NCBI RefSeq assembly: GCF_001457435.1
Contig: NZ_LN881717.1
Coordinates: 1,125,339 to 1,189,338, forward strand
Direction of reading: 5' to 3'
Source: Actinobaculum massiliense
Lineage (GTDB): Bacteria > Actinomycetota > Actinomycetes > Actinomycetales > Actinomycetaceae
Length of the DNA stretch: 64,000 nt
Below are positions 54,855 through 62,898 of this stretch, piece after piece. The position numbers were made by a program, and so were the translations under genes. Below the pieces are notes generated by a model. It did not search any database. It saw nothing but the letters and a program-made list of their open reading frames with translations, and was not told the origin of the DNA. The stretch's first letter is position 1, and each line of letters opens with the position of its first letter.

Positions 54855-55943
54855 ATGCTCAAACAAACTCGTAGATTTTCGCGTGCCGCCGCCATTTTGG
54901 CGGCGCTTATGCTGATAGTGGCAGGATGTTCACCACGTTCGGTGAGTCATTCTGCAAACGCAAACAATGATGATCGACCCCTAGTTCTGACCTCTTTCAC
55001 CGTTATTGCGGATATGGCCAAGAACGTAGGCGGTGATTTGGTACGGGTGGAGTCGATTACGGTTCCCGGCGCGGAGATTCACGATTTTCAGCCTTCCCCG
55101 GAGGATATTAAGCGTGGCGAAGGCGCGGATTTGATCCTCTACAACGGTCTCGGTCTGGAGCGCTGGTTCGAAAAGTATGTCGAGAATTCTTCGGCAAAAG
55201 TCGCGGTGTTATCGGACGGCATTGAGGCGATGCCGATCGCGGCGGGCGACTACGCGGGTGCACCGAATCCGCACGCTTGGATGAGCCCAGCCAACGGCAA
55301 GATTTACGTGGATAATATCGTCCGCGCACTCTCAGATCTCGATCCCGATAATTCCGCCACTTATGAGAAGAATGGTGCCGCGTACAAGGAAAAGCTGGAC
55401 GAGATCAGCACCGAGATGAACCAGCAGCTTTCCGCGCTCCCCGAGTCTCAGCGGGCGCTCGTCACCTGCGAAGGTGCCTTTAGCTACTTGACGCGCGATC
55501 AAGGAATGCAAGAACGCTACCTGTGGGCGGTCAACGCGGAGGGCGCGCAAAGCCCGCGTGCCAAAGCGGAGCTGGAGAACTTTGTGCGCGAGTCCGGCGT
55601 GAAGTCGCTGTTCTGTGAAACTACGGTAGATGACAAGATGGCGTCCGTTTCGGAGGACACCGGCGTCCCGGTAGCCGGCCTGCTCTACGTGGATTCGTTG
55701 TCCGACGCCGATGGTCCCGTTCCCACTTACCTCGATCTCTTGCGGTACGACGCCGATCTCATTACCTCGGGCCTGCGCGGCGAAAGCTCCGCCGGACAGG
55801 CGGGCAAGGAGCCCTCCGCGCCGCCCTCCGAACATTCCGCGGATTCTTCTGCAGGCTCGGCCCACGCCGATAATTCCGCGGATTCTTCTTCCGACGGAAC
55901 CACCCCCGATAATTCCGAGCAAAAGGACGGTACCAATGGGTAA
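54855..55943 (+). CDS. Metal ABC transporter substrate-binding lipoprotein (Mn/Zn/Fe type)
   Basis: 362 residues. Signal peptide and lipobox VAGC. Cluster A-I fold: LVLTSFTVIADMAKNVGGD, metal ligands His in GAEIHDFQPS, His in APNPHAWMSP, Glu in VTCEGAFSYL and Asp in LLYVDSLSDADGP. The absence of a His-rich loop and the ligand set favour Mn or Fe over Zn, but this is not decisive. The last 45 residues are a low-complexity tail with 13-residue repeats encoded by three dispersed elements. Its stop overlaps the ATPase start by eight bases. Confidence 0.92.
   Translation: MLKQTRRFSRAAAILAALMLIVAGCSPRSVSHSANANNDDRPLVLTSFTVIADMAKNVGGDLVRVESITVPGAEIHDFQPSPEDIKRGEGADLILYNGLGLERWFEKYVENSSAKVAVLSDGIEAMPIAAGDYAGAPNPHAWMSPANGKIYVDNIVRALSDLDPDNSATYEKNGAAYKEKLDEISTEMNQQLSALPESQRALVTCEGAFSYLTRDQGMQERYLWAVNAEGAQSPRAKAELENFVRESGVKSLFCETTVDDKMASVSEDTGVPVAGLLYVDSLSDADGPVPTYLDLLRYDADLITSGLRGESSAGQAGKEPSAPPSEHSADSSAGSAHADNSADSSSDGTTPDNSEQKDGTNG
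55834..55917 (-). repeat. Three dispersed elements with exact 39-nt spacing in a gene tail
   Basis: ATTCCG cores at 55834, 55873 and 55912, the first two extended to CCGCGGATTCTTC (inverted half-copies). Spacing 39 = 13 codons, giving repeats HSADSSAGSAHAD and NSADSSSDGTTPD. Confidence 0.8.
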
Positions 55944-56757
55944 AGCAGCGCTTACCGCACTCGACGTCAAAGACCTCGGGGCTAGCTACGGGCGCCTCAA
56001 GGTCCTCCACGATGTCAACTTCTCTCTGCAAGCCGGAAAAATCTGCGGACTCGTCGGGATGAACGGCTCGGGAAAGTCAACGCTCATGAAGTCGATTATG
56101 GGCGCCGTGCGGGCCTCGGGCGAGATCCGCGTGTACGGGCGGGAATCCAGTGCCGCCCGCAATGAGAGTTTGGTTGGTTACGTACCGCAGAACGAGGGAG
56201 TGGACTGGGCCTTCCCCATTTCTGTTCGCGATGTGGTGATGATGGGCCGCTACGGACATATGGGCCCGCTTCGCCGCGCCAAAGCTGAGGACCACGCCGC
56301 CGTCGACTCCGCCCTGAAAACAGTAGAAATGTCGAAATTTGCTGACCGGCAAATTGGCTCGCTTTCGGGTGGGCAAAGAAAACGCGTATTTATCGCCAGG
56401 GCGATTGCGCAGGGTGCGCGCCTGCTGCTCCTCGACGAGCCATTCGCGGGGGTCGATAAGCCCTCTGAGCTGGTGATTACCAAGCTCCTGAAGGATCTTG
56501 CCTCCACCGGCATCGCCGTTTTCGTGGCCACGCATGATCTTTACGAGCTTCCGAACCTGTGTGATGAGGCCTTGCTCCTCTACCGCACGGTTATTTTCCA
56601 CGGCGAGGTGAGCCAGGCGGTGCGGCCAGAAAACCTTGGCCCCGCTTTCGGCATGACGCCCGACCAGGCCCGCGAATGGCGCGAGCACCGGCTCTCCGCG
56701 CTTCCCGGCGCCACAACTCCCTCCCCGCAAACCACTTCAGGAGCGAACAATGCTTGA
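55936..56757 (+). CDS. Metal ABC transporter ATP-binding protein
   Basis: 273 residues; ATG 55936 overlaps the end of the substrate-binding gene (ATGGGTAA). Walker A GMNGSGKST, YVPQNEGVDWAFPISVRDVVMMGRYGHMGPLRRAK (typical of Mn/Fe MntB/SitB-like ATPases), signature LSGGQRKRVFIARAI, Walker B LLLLDEPFAGVD. Drives uptake through the next-encoded permease. Confidence 0.94.
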   Translation: MGKAALTALDVKDLGASYGRLKVLHDVNFSLQAGKICGLVGMNGSGKSTLMKSIMGAVRASGEIRVYGRESSAARNESLVGYVPQNEGVDWAFPISVRDVVMMGRYGHMGPLRRAKAEDHAAVDSALKTVEMSKFADRQIGSLSGGQRKRVFIARAIAQGARLLLLDEPFAGVDKPSELVITKLLKDLASTGIAVFVATHDLYELPNLCDEALLLYRTVIFHGEVSQAVRPENLGPAFGMTPDQAREWREHRLSALPGATTPSPQTTSGANNA

Positions 56758-57658
56758 TTTCTATATGTTATTTGCCGAGATGTGGGAGCACCCGTTCATG
56801 GTGCGCGGCGCCGTCGTCACCCTGGTGGCCGCGGCAGTATGTGCCGTCATCTCCTGCTGGCTCATTCTGATCGGCTGGTCGCTGATGGGTGACGCGCTGA
56901 GCCACGCGATTTTGCCGGGCGTTGTGGTGGCCTATATGGTCAACATCCCGTTCTCCGCGGGTGCCCTGGTGGCCGCTATTCTCGCGGTCCTCCTTATATT
57001 TATGCTCCGCGGAACCTCGCGCGTAAAAGAGGACGCATCGATGGGCGCGGTCTTCACCGCGATGTTTGCGCTGGGCCTGATCCTCATCAAACTCAACCCT
57101 TCAAACGTGGACCTCAACCACGTCATCTTCGGCGACCTGCTCGGCATCACCAACGCGGATATGATCCAGGTGCTGGTGCTGGCGCCAATCGCGCTGGCGA
57201 TTTTGCTCCTCAAGCGCCGCGACATTACCGCTTACGCTTTCGACCGCACCCACCTGCGCGCGATGGGAATTTCCACCCGACTTATCGGCGCGCTTTTGCT
57301 GGTTTCCCTGGCGTTGACGGTGGTGACGGCCATGCAGGCGGTGGGCGCGATTCTGATCATTGCGCTGGTCATCGTTCCGGGCGCGACCGCTTACCTCATT
57401 AGCTCGCGCATCCAGCGCATGTTGTGGATTGCGCCGCTTTTCGCGTGCCTGTGCGCACTCGCCGGAATCTACATTTCCTACTGGTTCGACCTGCCCTCTG
57501 GCGCCGCCGTCGTCACCACGCAGGGCGCCGCGTTCCTGGTGGTGTGGGCGCTTTCGCCGCACGGTTTGCGCGGTCACCTTGCCGGGCCCGCGGTGGTTTC
57601 CGACGACGCCGTCGCTCCGGCAAATGACACGCGGGCGCAGGAGCTAGCCTCCGCCTAA
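56750..57658 (+). CDS. Metal ABC transporter permease (ABC-3 family)
   Basis: 302 residues, eight or nine helices; overlaps the ATPase stop by eight bases. Family stretches LIGWSLMGDALSHAILPGVVVAYM, KLNPSNVDLNHVIFGDLLGI, and ALTVVTAMQAVGAILIIALVIVPGATAYLI. Forms the membrane channel for Mn2+, Fe2+ or Zn2+. The polar C-terminus VSDDAVAPANDTRAQ includes the second dispersed motif GACGACGCCGTC (about 57,602). Confidence 0.94.
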   Translation: MLDFYMLFAEMWEHPFMVRGAVVTLVAAAVCAVISCWLILIGWSLMGDALSHAILPGVVVAYMVNIPFSAGALVAAILAVLLIFMLRGTSRVKEDASMGAVFTAMFALGLILIKLNPSNVDLNHVIFGDLLGITNADMIQVLVLAPIALAILLLKRRDITAYAFDRTHLRAMGISTRLIGALLLVSLALTVVTAMQAVGAILIIALVIVPGATAYLISSRIQRMLWIAPLFACLCALAGIYISYWFDLPSGAAVVTTQGAAFLVVWALSPHGLRGHLAGPAVVSDDAVAPANDTRAQELASA

Positions 57659-57771
57659 TGCGCGGGTGACACGGCCTAATGCGCCGGGCTGGCCTCCGCC
57701 AAAACGAGCGAAACCTGCGAGTTAACTAGCTAGCGGGCAATATTTGAGAGAGCTTTGGGCGAAGCTGCGGT

Positions 57772-58455
57772 CTACGAGTAATAGTGGAAGTCGCGGCTTC
57801 GCTCAAAGCTCTCTTCGTCAAGCTGAGTGGTCCACAGGTCGTGCTCGGTCCGCATAAATCCTTGAAGCGCCCGGCCGGTTTTATCGAACCATTTGACGGC
57901 TTCGATTTTTGCGCCGCCCACGTTGTAGGCGGCGTCGAGCGCGGGAGCAAGGTCGGTGTCATGAGAGGCGAGAACTACGATGTCGTATTCTCCCGACCGG
58001 GCGAGCCGCACCAGGCTAAGCGCGCACAGAACATCAATACCCTTCTCGTGCCGGCTCTCTCGAATCGGCACATTGACGCCGTTTTCCAGGCCCCAGCGAT
58101 ATCGCAGTGGGCGTGAGGTGACGCGCACAACCGGGTCGCCAGGGGTGTCTTGCCAGTAGTCGTGTTGCTTGCTGTCGAGATGATATGCGAAGGGGTCATC
58201 GTCCTCGCGCGGGATCCCGCGATAAACGTCTACGAACTGTGCGTTGACGTGATACTTCGAGTAGTAGGTGTGTTCGGCCAGCGACGCGTTTTTCACTCTC
58301 GCGATCTCACGGGCCAGCAGATAGGGATCAATCAGCGCCTCACCCACTGGTTTTCCGGGCAGGAAGATCTTCGCGGCAGTTATCTGCATATTTTGGTAGT
58401 CGACGACGACCGCCATTTTTTGCTCAACCGTTTCTTGCGGATCGTCGCTTTGCAA
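57772..58455 (-). CDS. NYN-domain (PIN-like) protein
   Basis: 227 residues. I choose TTG 58455, seven nt after CAGGAG; the frame is open to 58518 without a site. NYN/LabA motifs: MAVVVDYQNMQI with the first Asp/Asn, RESRHEKGIDVLCALSLVRLA and DIVVLASHDTDLAPALDAA, i.e. the carboxylates of a predicted metal-dependent ribonuclease. Similar proteins are frequent in actinobacteria. Substrate unknown. Convergent with the metal-transport operon. Confidence 0.85.
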   Translation of the reverse strand: MQSDDPQETVEQKMAVVVDYQNMQITAAKIFLPGKPVGEALIDPYLLAREIARVKNASLAEHTYYSKYHVNAQFVDVYRGIPREDDDPFAYHLDSKQHDYWQDTPGDPVVRVTSRPLRYRWGLENGVNVPIRESRHEKGIDVLCALSLVRLARSGEYDIVVLASHDTDLAPALDAAYNVGGAKIEAVKWFDKTGRALQGFMRTEHDLWTTQLDEESFERSRDFHYYS

Positions 58456-58680
58456 AGGAACACTCCTGACGCTAGCCCGGCCATTCGCGATTGCGGAAGC
58501 AATCCGGAGCCTCGCCACTTGAGGACCCGCGGGTAAAAATTGGATTCTGAAACAATGGTAAACGCCGGTAAGTGGTCTGGCTACGTCCCCGGCGATAATT
58601 CCGCGTGTTCTTCCTGCGGTGCCGAGCCGAGGTTGGCATGAAAAAACTCCCCACCGGGGAAATCCATCCGAGGGGGAGTT

Positions 58681-58756
<76 letters not shown>

Positions 58757-58857
58757 ATCCGTTCCTAAATTGGAACGCGTACGAGTATAGCCCGGGAATC
58801 GCTTTCCCCCAAATCGATTTTGGTGTTTGGGTGTCACATCACAACTAGAATGTGGAT

Positions 58858-59706
58858 ATGACGGATTTTGAGGCAGAGACATCGATCGAAAACATCGAAT
58901 TTAAGCTAGCTCGCTGGCAGGAGTGGCGGTTGCGCCGCGAGCGTGAGCTGGCCGATCCACACGGCTGGCTCTCCTTGGTCTCCTTCCAATGGCTCACCTC
59001 CGAACCGGTGTCCGTAAGCGGTTTTCCGGGGGATTTTTGGGAGGCGGAGGATGGCGCACACGCGCGTTTTTCTCCCGACGACGCCGTCACGCAATCCGGG
59101 CAGCCCGTCACTGAGGTTCGCATCGGCACCGCAGAAGATGGCTCGGACTTCAGCTTGCGTGCGGGCGACGTGATTGCAGAAGTTGGAATGCGCGGAGGCC
59201 GGTACATGGTGCGGGTGCGTGATCCGCGTTCGGAAACCTTGGCGAATTTTTCTGGTGTTCCGGTATTCCCTTATAGGGCGAGCAACGTCGTCGTCGGAAA
59301 ATTCCGCGCTTACAACGAACCGCGTGAGGTCGAGATTTCGACCGCGCGCGAAGGCCTCAGCGGGCGGGCCCGGCTGGTGGGGGAAGTGTCGTTCGAGTAC
59401 GACGGCGCCGCGGTGACTCTGGCCGTGCAGGGCGACGCGGATGAGCAGCTGACGGTGCTGTTCCACGACGAGACGAACGGTCAGGAAACCGACGCCTGGC
59501 GTTTTGTTTCATTCCCGGGTCCCGGCGCGAATCACCGCGAGTCCGCGGGGCAGTTCGTGGCGGCGCGGGCCGGTGATGTGCAGATTGATTTCAATCGGGC
59601 GCTCAATTTCCCCATGGCGTTCAGCGACTTCGCGACTTGTCCGGCGCCGCCGGCGGGGAATTCGATTCCCGCGCGCGTGGAGGCGGGGGAGAAGAAGGCA
59701 CGCTAG
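58858..59706 (+). CDS. DUF1684 family protein
   Basis: 282 residues from ATG 58858 (GTG 58852 also possible). Matches the DUF1684 layout: FKLARWQEWRLRRERELADPHGWLSLVSFQWL, central beta-rich RAGDVIAEVGMRGGRYMVRVRDP, and the conserved end IDFNRALNFPMAFSDFATCPAPPAGNSIPARVEAGE. Cytoplasmic, function unknown. The gene ends exactly where the decayed island begins (overlapping the YccF remnant by four bases). Confidence 0.88.
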   Translation: MTDFEAETSIENIEFKLARWQEWRLRRERELADPHGWLSLVSFQWLTSEPVSVSGFPGDFWEAEDGAHARFSPDDAVTQSGQPVTEVRIGTAEDGSDFSLRAGDVIAEVGMRGGRYMVRVRDPRSETLANFSGVPVFPYRASNVVVGKFRAYNEPREVEISTAREGLSGRARLVGEVSFEYDGAAVTLAVQGDADEQLTVLFHDETNGQETDAWRFVSFPGPGANHRESAGQFVAARAGDVQIDFNRALNFPMAFSDFATCPAPPAGNSIPARVEAGEKKAR

Positions 59707-59891
59707 GCGAGTCCGGCGAACTGGGCGCCGCGGCGGCTCACAACAGCTTTCCCAAACGGGAAGCAGGTGACCGGGATGAGCTTGACGTTCGCGACTGCGA
59801 GGGGAATCCCGATAATGGTGAGCAGCATATAGACCACGTGCACGCTGTCCGCGTGGAGGCGCTGCACCAACTCGATCTCGCTCAATCTCAC
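59703..59891 (-). pseudogene. YccF-family protein, C-terminal remnant
   Basis: 62 codons ending with MLLTIIGIPLAVANVKLIPVTCFPFGK, the second conserved helix-loop of YccF membrane proteins. The first half of the family (first helix pair) is missing; upstream in frame there is a stop close by. Probably a truncated, inactive copy. Confidence 0.6.
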
Positions 59892-59965
59892 CGAGCAATC
59901 ATAAAACCCGGTACCGACAAGATTTCGCGCGAGGCAAGTCGCCCCGGTCTAAACCCGTTGACGGG

Positions 59966-60479
59966 CTATAAGTCCCCTGCGTCGTCGATTGTTCCCGCCT
60001 GCTGCACTTCGAGCAGCTCAAGGACCGTAAACCGGCGATGCTTACGCGAATTCGTCGGCGTTACCTCTTCGAGCCGCACACGCAAACAATCACCGGTCCT
60101 AAACCCGACCCCACGTTGAGATACTGATGCGAGGAACGTTTTGTCGGCGAAAGTCGCGTTAAACGATTCGGGCACTCGGTCCTTGGCCGTGCGGAAGTGG
60201 CGGGTAAACCTCCACGGGCCCCCATCAAAAGCAAGCCGATCCACCTCAAGGAAAGCTTCCTCAACCGCGGCGTGTTCTCCATCCTCGGGCAGGGCCCGGA
60301 AAGACGTGAAGTCTTCCCTGGTGAGAACCTCGCTCGCCTCTCACCTGCTCGCCTGCTCGCGGCTCGTCACGGAGGAGAGTTCGACGCGGTCCACGCCGTC
60401 GCTCGCGGCCGGCTCGATAACCTTTTGTGCCCCGTCTTGGAAGCTTAGGTTAATGAACGTGTTGATGATGGTGGTGGGG
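59966..60479 (-). pseudogene. Frameshifted hypothetical gene remnant
   Basis: The 3' part (FNATFADKTFLASVSQRGVGFRTGDCLRVRLEEV...) reads open from about 60,315 to 59,966. Upstream, another frame encodes TFINLSFQDGAQKVIEPAASDG-VDRVELSSVTSREQASR and then stops, and the two parts join naturally with a frame change near 60,315-60,340. The C-terminal pattern (fold with DKTFL, GDCLRVRL) is seen in unannotated proteins of plasmids and islands. No function known. Confidence 0.5.
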
Positions 60480-60532
60480 ATGATGAGTTGTTGGGACTGC
60501 TGTAGCTTTGGTTGACAGTTTTCCTTCTGTTT

Positions 60533-60700
60533 TTAGGCCGTGAGTAATGCGGCTGGTTCCATGATTGTTTCGTAGATTGTTTCGTATTCGACGGGTGTCA
60601 ATTTCCCCAGTGCCCTGTGCCTGCGTCTGCGGTGGTAGGTCCGTTCGATCCAGTGAGTGAGAGCTACTGACAGTTCGCGCCGCTGAGCCGTGGGGCGGGG
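60533..60700 (-). pseudogene. IS3-family transposase OrfB, C-terminal remnant
   Basis: The translated stretch ALTHWIERTYHRRRRHRALG followed by KLTPVEYE is the end of the integrase core of IS3-family OrfB (family pattern: Y-N-x-x-RRH-x-x-L-G-x-x-x-P-x-x-Y/F-E). Only about 45 codons survive; the DDE residues and OrfA are absent. The break into other sequence is near 60,690-60,740. Confidence 0.75.
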
Positions 60701-60746
60701 TGACGTGGCTTGAGGACTTGCGGGAATCAACGGTGAAGCCGCCATC

Positions 60747-61073
60747 ATGGTGGGACGATACGGCTCGCCGGAAAACACTCATCGGGCATCCGGGAGGAAG
60801 GCCTGGCAGATGGAATGGGGTCATGGTTACGGGCAGAACGTGCCGGGTAAGACCGAGTTTCCTGAACGGTGGACGGAAGAAGATATTGACCTCGTCCTAG
60901 CCGAAACTTGGGAGAACCCAACCGCAGTACGATACGACGGCGATCGGAGGACTGTTAGGCGAGTCATTGACGGTGTACTCGTTGAAGTTTCTGTGTTTGA
61001 TTCTGCCATCGGTGCAAGCGGATTTGAATTTCGCAACTATCATGCGGTAGGTGGCCGCGGCGTGTTCTGCTAA
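60747..61073 (+). pseudogene. EndoU-like polymorphic toxin tip, N-terminally truncated
   Basis: 108 codons. WGHGYGQNVPGKTEFPERW, then TEEDIDLVLAETWENPTAVRYDG and RRVIDGVLVEVSVFDS resemble the bacterial EndoU nuclease domain found at the C-termini of contact-dependent and polymorphic toxins (pattern G-H-x-x-G...PGKTEFP-x-x-W...V-x-G...V-x-I-x-V). No secretion domain precedes it; the sequence to the left is an IS3 remnant, so it is an orphan tip. The end (FRNYHAVGGRGVFC) departs from the usual TGYP ending. Residual activity is possible but unproven. Confidence 0.55.
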
Positions 61074-61141
61074 TCACCGTAGCGGAAAGCGTTCGCAACA
61101 GCGGATTCCCCAACTAACAGACGAATGGGAGGTGATGGGGA

Positions 61142-61423
61142 ATGAATCTTGATGAGATCGAAGATTTCTATGTTAACGCAGTATTTCCTCGTCTCCCGGA
61201 GGTCTCTCAAAGCTTCATTCGATCTGATGAAGATCTAGATGACTTCGAAATGATGATTGATGACTATCTCCAGTTCTCTCTCATTCACGGCGTGGAACTT
61301 CCTGACGAGATTCTCGATGCGACCGAAACCGAGGTTCGTTCCGCTTGGGACCCGGAGCTTTACGAACGCACCCTTGGCTGGATCGCTAAGCATCGGGAAA
61401 AGAATCAGGCGGCCGTAGCCTGA
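61142..61423 (+). CDS. Small acidic protein, possible immunity protein
   Basis: 93 residues, GGGAGGTGATGGGG just before ATG. Strongly acidic and helical (DEIEDFYVNAVFPRLPEVSQ, DEDLDDFEMMIDDYLQF, ETEVRSAWDPELYERTLGWI). It starts 69 nt after the EndoU-like tip on the same strand. Size, charge and position fit an immunity partner. No family is recognised, so the role is inferred from context only. Confidence 0.6.
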   Translation: MNLDEIEDFYVNAVFPRLPEVSQSFIRSDEDLDDFEMMIDDYLQFSLIHGVELPDEILDATETEVRSAWDPELYERTLGWIAKHREKNQAAVA

Positions 61424-61501
61424 AGTAAAAGTAGCTTTTTTATTGTGCTAAGACGGAGCCTCCATTACTTTTTAGCGGATTGAGCCGTATAGAAATTTTT
61501 A

Positions 61502-61559
61502 CCCTGCCGTGATTGGCGGGGTTTTGTTTTGCCCACCTGCTGCACAGTAGGTGGGTTTT
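61502..61559 (+). terminator. Two tandem terminator-like hairpins
   Basis: CCCTGCC/GGCGGGG (61502-61508, 61515-61521) then TTTTGTTTT; CCCACCT/AGGTGGG (61532-61538, 61549-61555) then TTTT. Such doublets are common between phage structural genes, here just upstream of the scaffold gene. Confidence 0.7.
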
Positions 61560-61593
61560 GCTATATGCCCGCACGGGAAGGAAACAAAAAATA

Positions 61594-62064
61594 ATGATGG
61601 TTGACGACCATAACGTTGATGAAACGCCAGCAGGTCAGGGGCAAGAAACCGGGTCGAGTCCTGCACAGGAACCGGACTGGAAAGCAATGGCCCGCAAGTG
61701 GGAAGACCGAGCTAAAGCGAACAAGGCCCAGGTGGTCGAACTACAAGCCAAGCTCGGCGAGCTGGAAAACACGTCCAGCGACCTCGATAAGGCGCTAGCG
61801 CGGATTAGCAAGCTTGAGGAACACAACCATGTTCTTGAACACGCCCAGCTTGTTAGCGAGGTTGCGTCCGCAAAACAGGTCGATGCAGGCCTGTTGACGG
61901 GGACAACCCGCGAAGAGTTGGAAACCCAAGCAGAAAAGCTTCTCGCGTGGCGTGACCAGCCCTCCAGGATGGCTGCTGCTCCAGCGCTTGGACATCAACC
62001 AACTAGTAATGCACAGGTCACGCCGGCCACACAGCTGGTGCGTGACATTTTCAATAAGGAGTAA
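61594..62064 (+). CDS. Phage capsid scaffolding protein-like
   Basis: 156 residues, GGGAAGGAA upstream of ATG 61594. Acidic start, then a long coiled coil (KWEDRAKANKAQVVELQAKLGELENTSSDLDKALARISKLEEHNHVLEHA) and an Ala/Pro/Thr-rich end with TPATQLVRDIF. Order and composition match scaffold proteins encoded directly before the major capsid gene of siphophages. The capsid gene follows after two bases but is cut off, so this gene is a relic. Confidence 0.7.
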   Translation: MMVDDHNVDETPAGQGQETGSSPAQEPDWKAMARKWEDRAKANKAQVVELQAKLGELENTSSDLDKALARISKLEEHNHVLEHAQLVSEVASAKQVDAGLLTGTTREELETQAEKLLAWRDQPSRMAAAPALGHQPTSNAQVTPATQLVRDIFNKE

Positions 62065-62066
62065 TC

Positions 62067-62160
62067 ATGGCAGTAGTAAACAGCCAGTCCCTCACAGCGG
62101 TCCTTCCTGAACAGTTCGCGGGAAAGATCATTGAAAAGGCGAAGCCCACGTCAACGGTGG
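62067..62160 (+). pseudogene. Phage major capsid protein, first 31 codons only
   Basis: AAGGAG precedes ATG 62067. MAVVNSQSLTAVLPEQFAGK-IIEKAKPTSTVA resembles the start of HK97-like capsid proteins. The reading then runs into the reverse complement of an integrase gene at about 62,154-62,164. The rest of the capsid gene is deleted. Confidence 0.65.
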
Positions 62161-62569
62161 CTCGTGATCGCTTCTCGCTAAGCGTGGTGAGCATGGTTGC
62201 GATTTTCTCCGGGGTCACGTCGGCGAGGGGTGTTGCGGGGCCGAGGAGCGGCAGGACGTGTGTTTTCCAGTTGGAAATGTAGGTGCGTTCGGTGTCGGGC
62301 GAGTATCGGCCTTCTTTGACGCCTTTTTCGATGAGCGCAAACCACTGGTCTGCCCATAGGACGAGAGTGACGTGGGTGGCTTTGGCGGCTGGTTTGGTGG
62401 GGTCTTCCCAGGTGCCGTTGAGGATGGCGGCGTGGATTTTGGCGAGGTCGTTGCGGACGCCTGTTTTCGTGGGGTGTGTGGGCGTGTAGTACTCGCGGCC
62501 GTTTTTCCTGTAGCGGCCGCAGTAGTTTTTGCCGCGGGTGAGAACGGTCCCGAAAATGGATTTAGCCAC
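62158..62569 (-). pseudogene. Phage tyrosine integrase, N-terminal part only
   Basis: GTG 62569. About 137 codons: a basic arm-type N-terminus (SIFGTVLTRGKNYCGRYRKN-GREYYTPTH), then a SAM-like core-binding domain (WADQWFALIEKG..., YISNWKTHVLPLLGPATPLADVTPEKIATMLTTLSEKR). The catalytic domain with the R-H-R-Y residues is missing because the frame enters capsid DNA. It lies next to tRNA-Ser, the presumed attachment site. Confidence 0.75.
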
Positions 62570-62723
62570 GCGTACCCCTTTGCGACTTTTTACCCCTTTG
62601 GTTTTGCCCCCTAAGTACCCCTACGAAACCATAACCGGGCATACTTGAGATAGTTAGCGATAGTCGGGAGGGGCGGCTAAACCCCGACTGTTCCCAAGCG
62701 CCGCAACACAAAACCGCATGAAA

Positions 62724-62753
62724 AAGTCGCTCCCGGAATTCCGAGAGCGACTT
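62724..62753 (-). terminator. Terminator of tRNA-Ser
   Basis: Stem AAGTCGCTC/GAGCGACTT with inner CGG-AATT-CCG; on the minus strand followed by TTTTT-type sequence (complement of 62721-62725). Five nt past the tRNA end. Confidence 0.8.
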
Positions 62754-62757
62754 AGCG

Positions 62758-62844
62758 CGGAGACGGAGGGATTCGAACCCTCGAGCCGCGATTGCGACTA
62801 CTTCCTTAGCAGGGAAGCGGTTTCGGCCTCTCACCCACGTCTCC
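62758..62844 (-). tRNA. tRNA-Ser (GCT)
   Basis: 87 nt, class II. Acceptor GGAGACG/CGTCTCC, anticodon stem CTTCC/GGAAG with loop CTGCTAA (anticodon GCT), long variable arm, T arm GAGGGTTCGAATCCCTC. CCA is not encoded. Its 3' end faces the integrase fragment. Confidence 0.96.
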
Positions 62845-62898
62845 GGCACCTGGCTTTGTATGCTAGGCCTTTCGAGTTTACAGGTTTTTGAGGGTGTG

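Larger units (their letters stand above)
59703..62757. mobile_element. Decayed genomic island/prophage remnant next to tRNA-Ser
   Basis: Gene fragments of unrelated origin are packed together: YccF tail, a frameshifted unknown gene, an IS3 transposase tail, an EndoU-like toxin tip with a small acidic gene, phage scaffold, the first codons of a capsid gene and a tyrosine integrase fragment. No dispersed-element core of good quality is visible between 59,707 and 62,750, unlike the rest of the window, which supports foreign origin. The right border is the 3' end of tRNA-Ser, the usual integration target. Confidence 0.65.
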
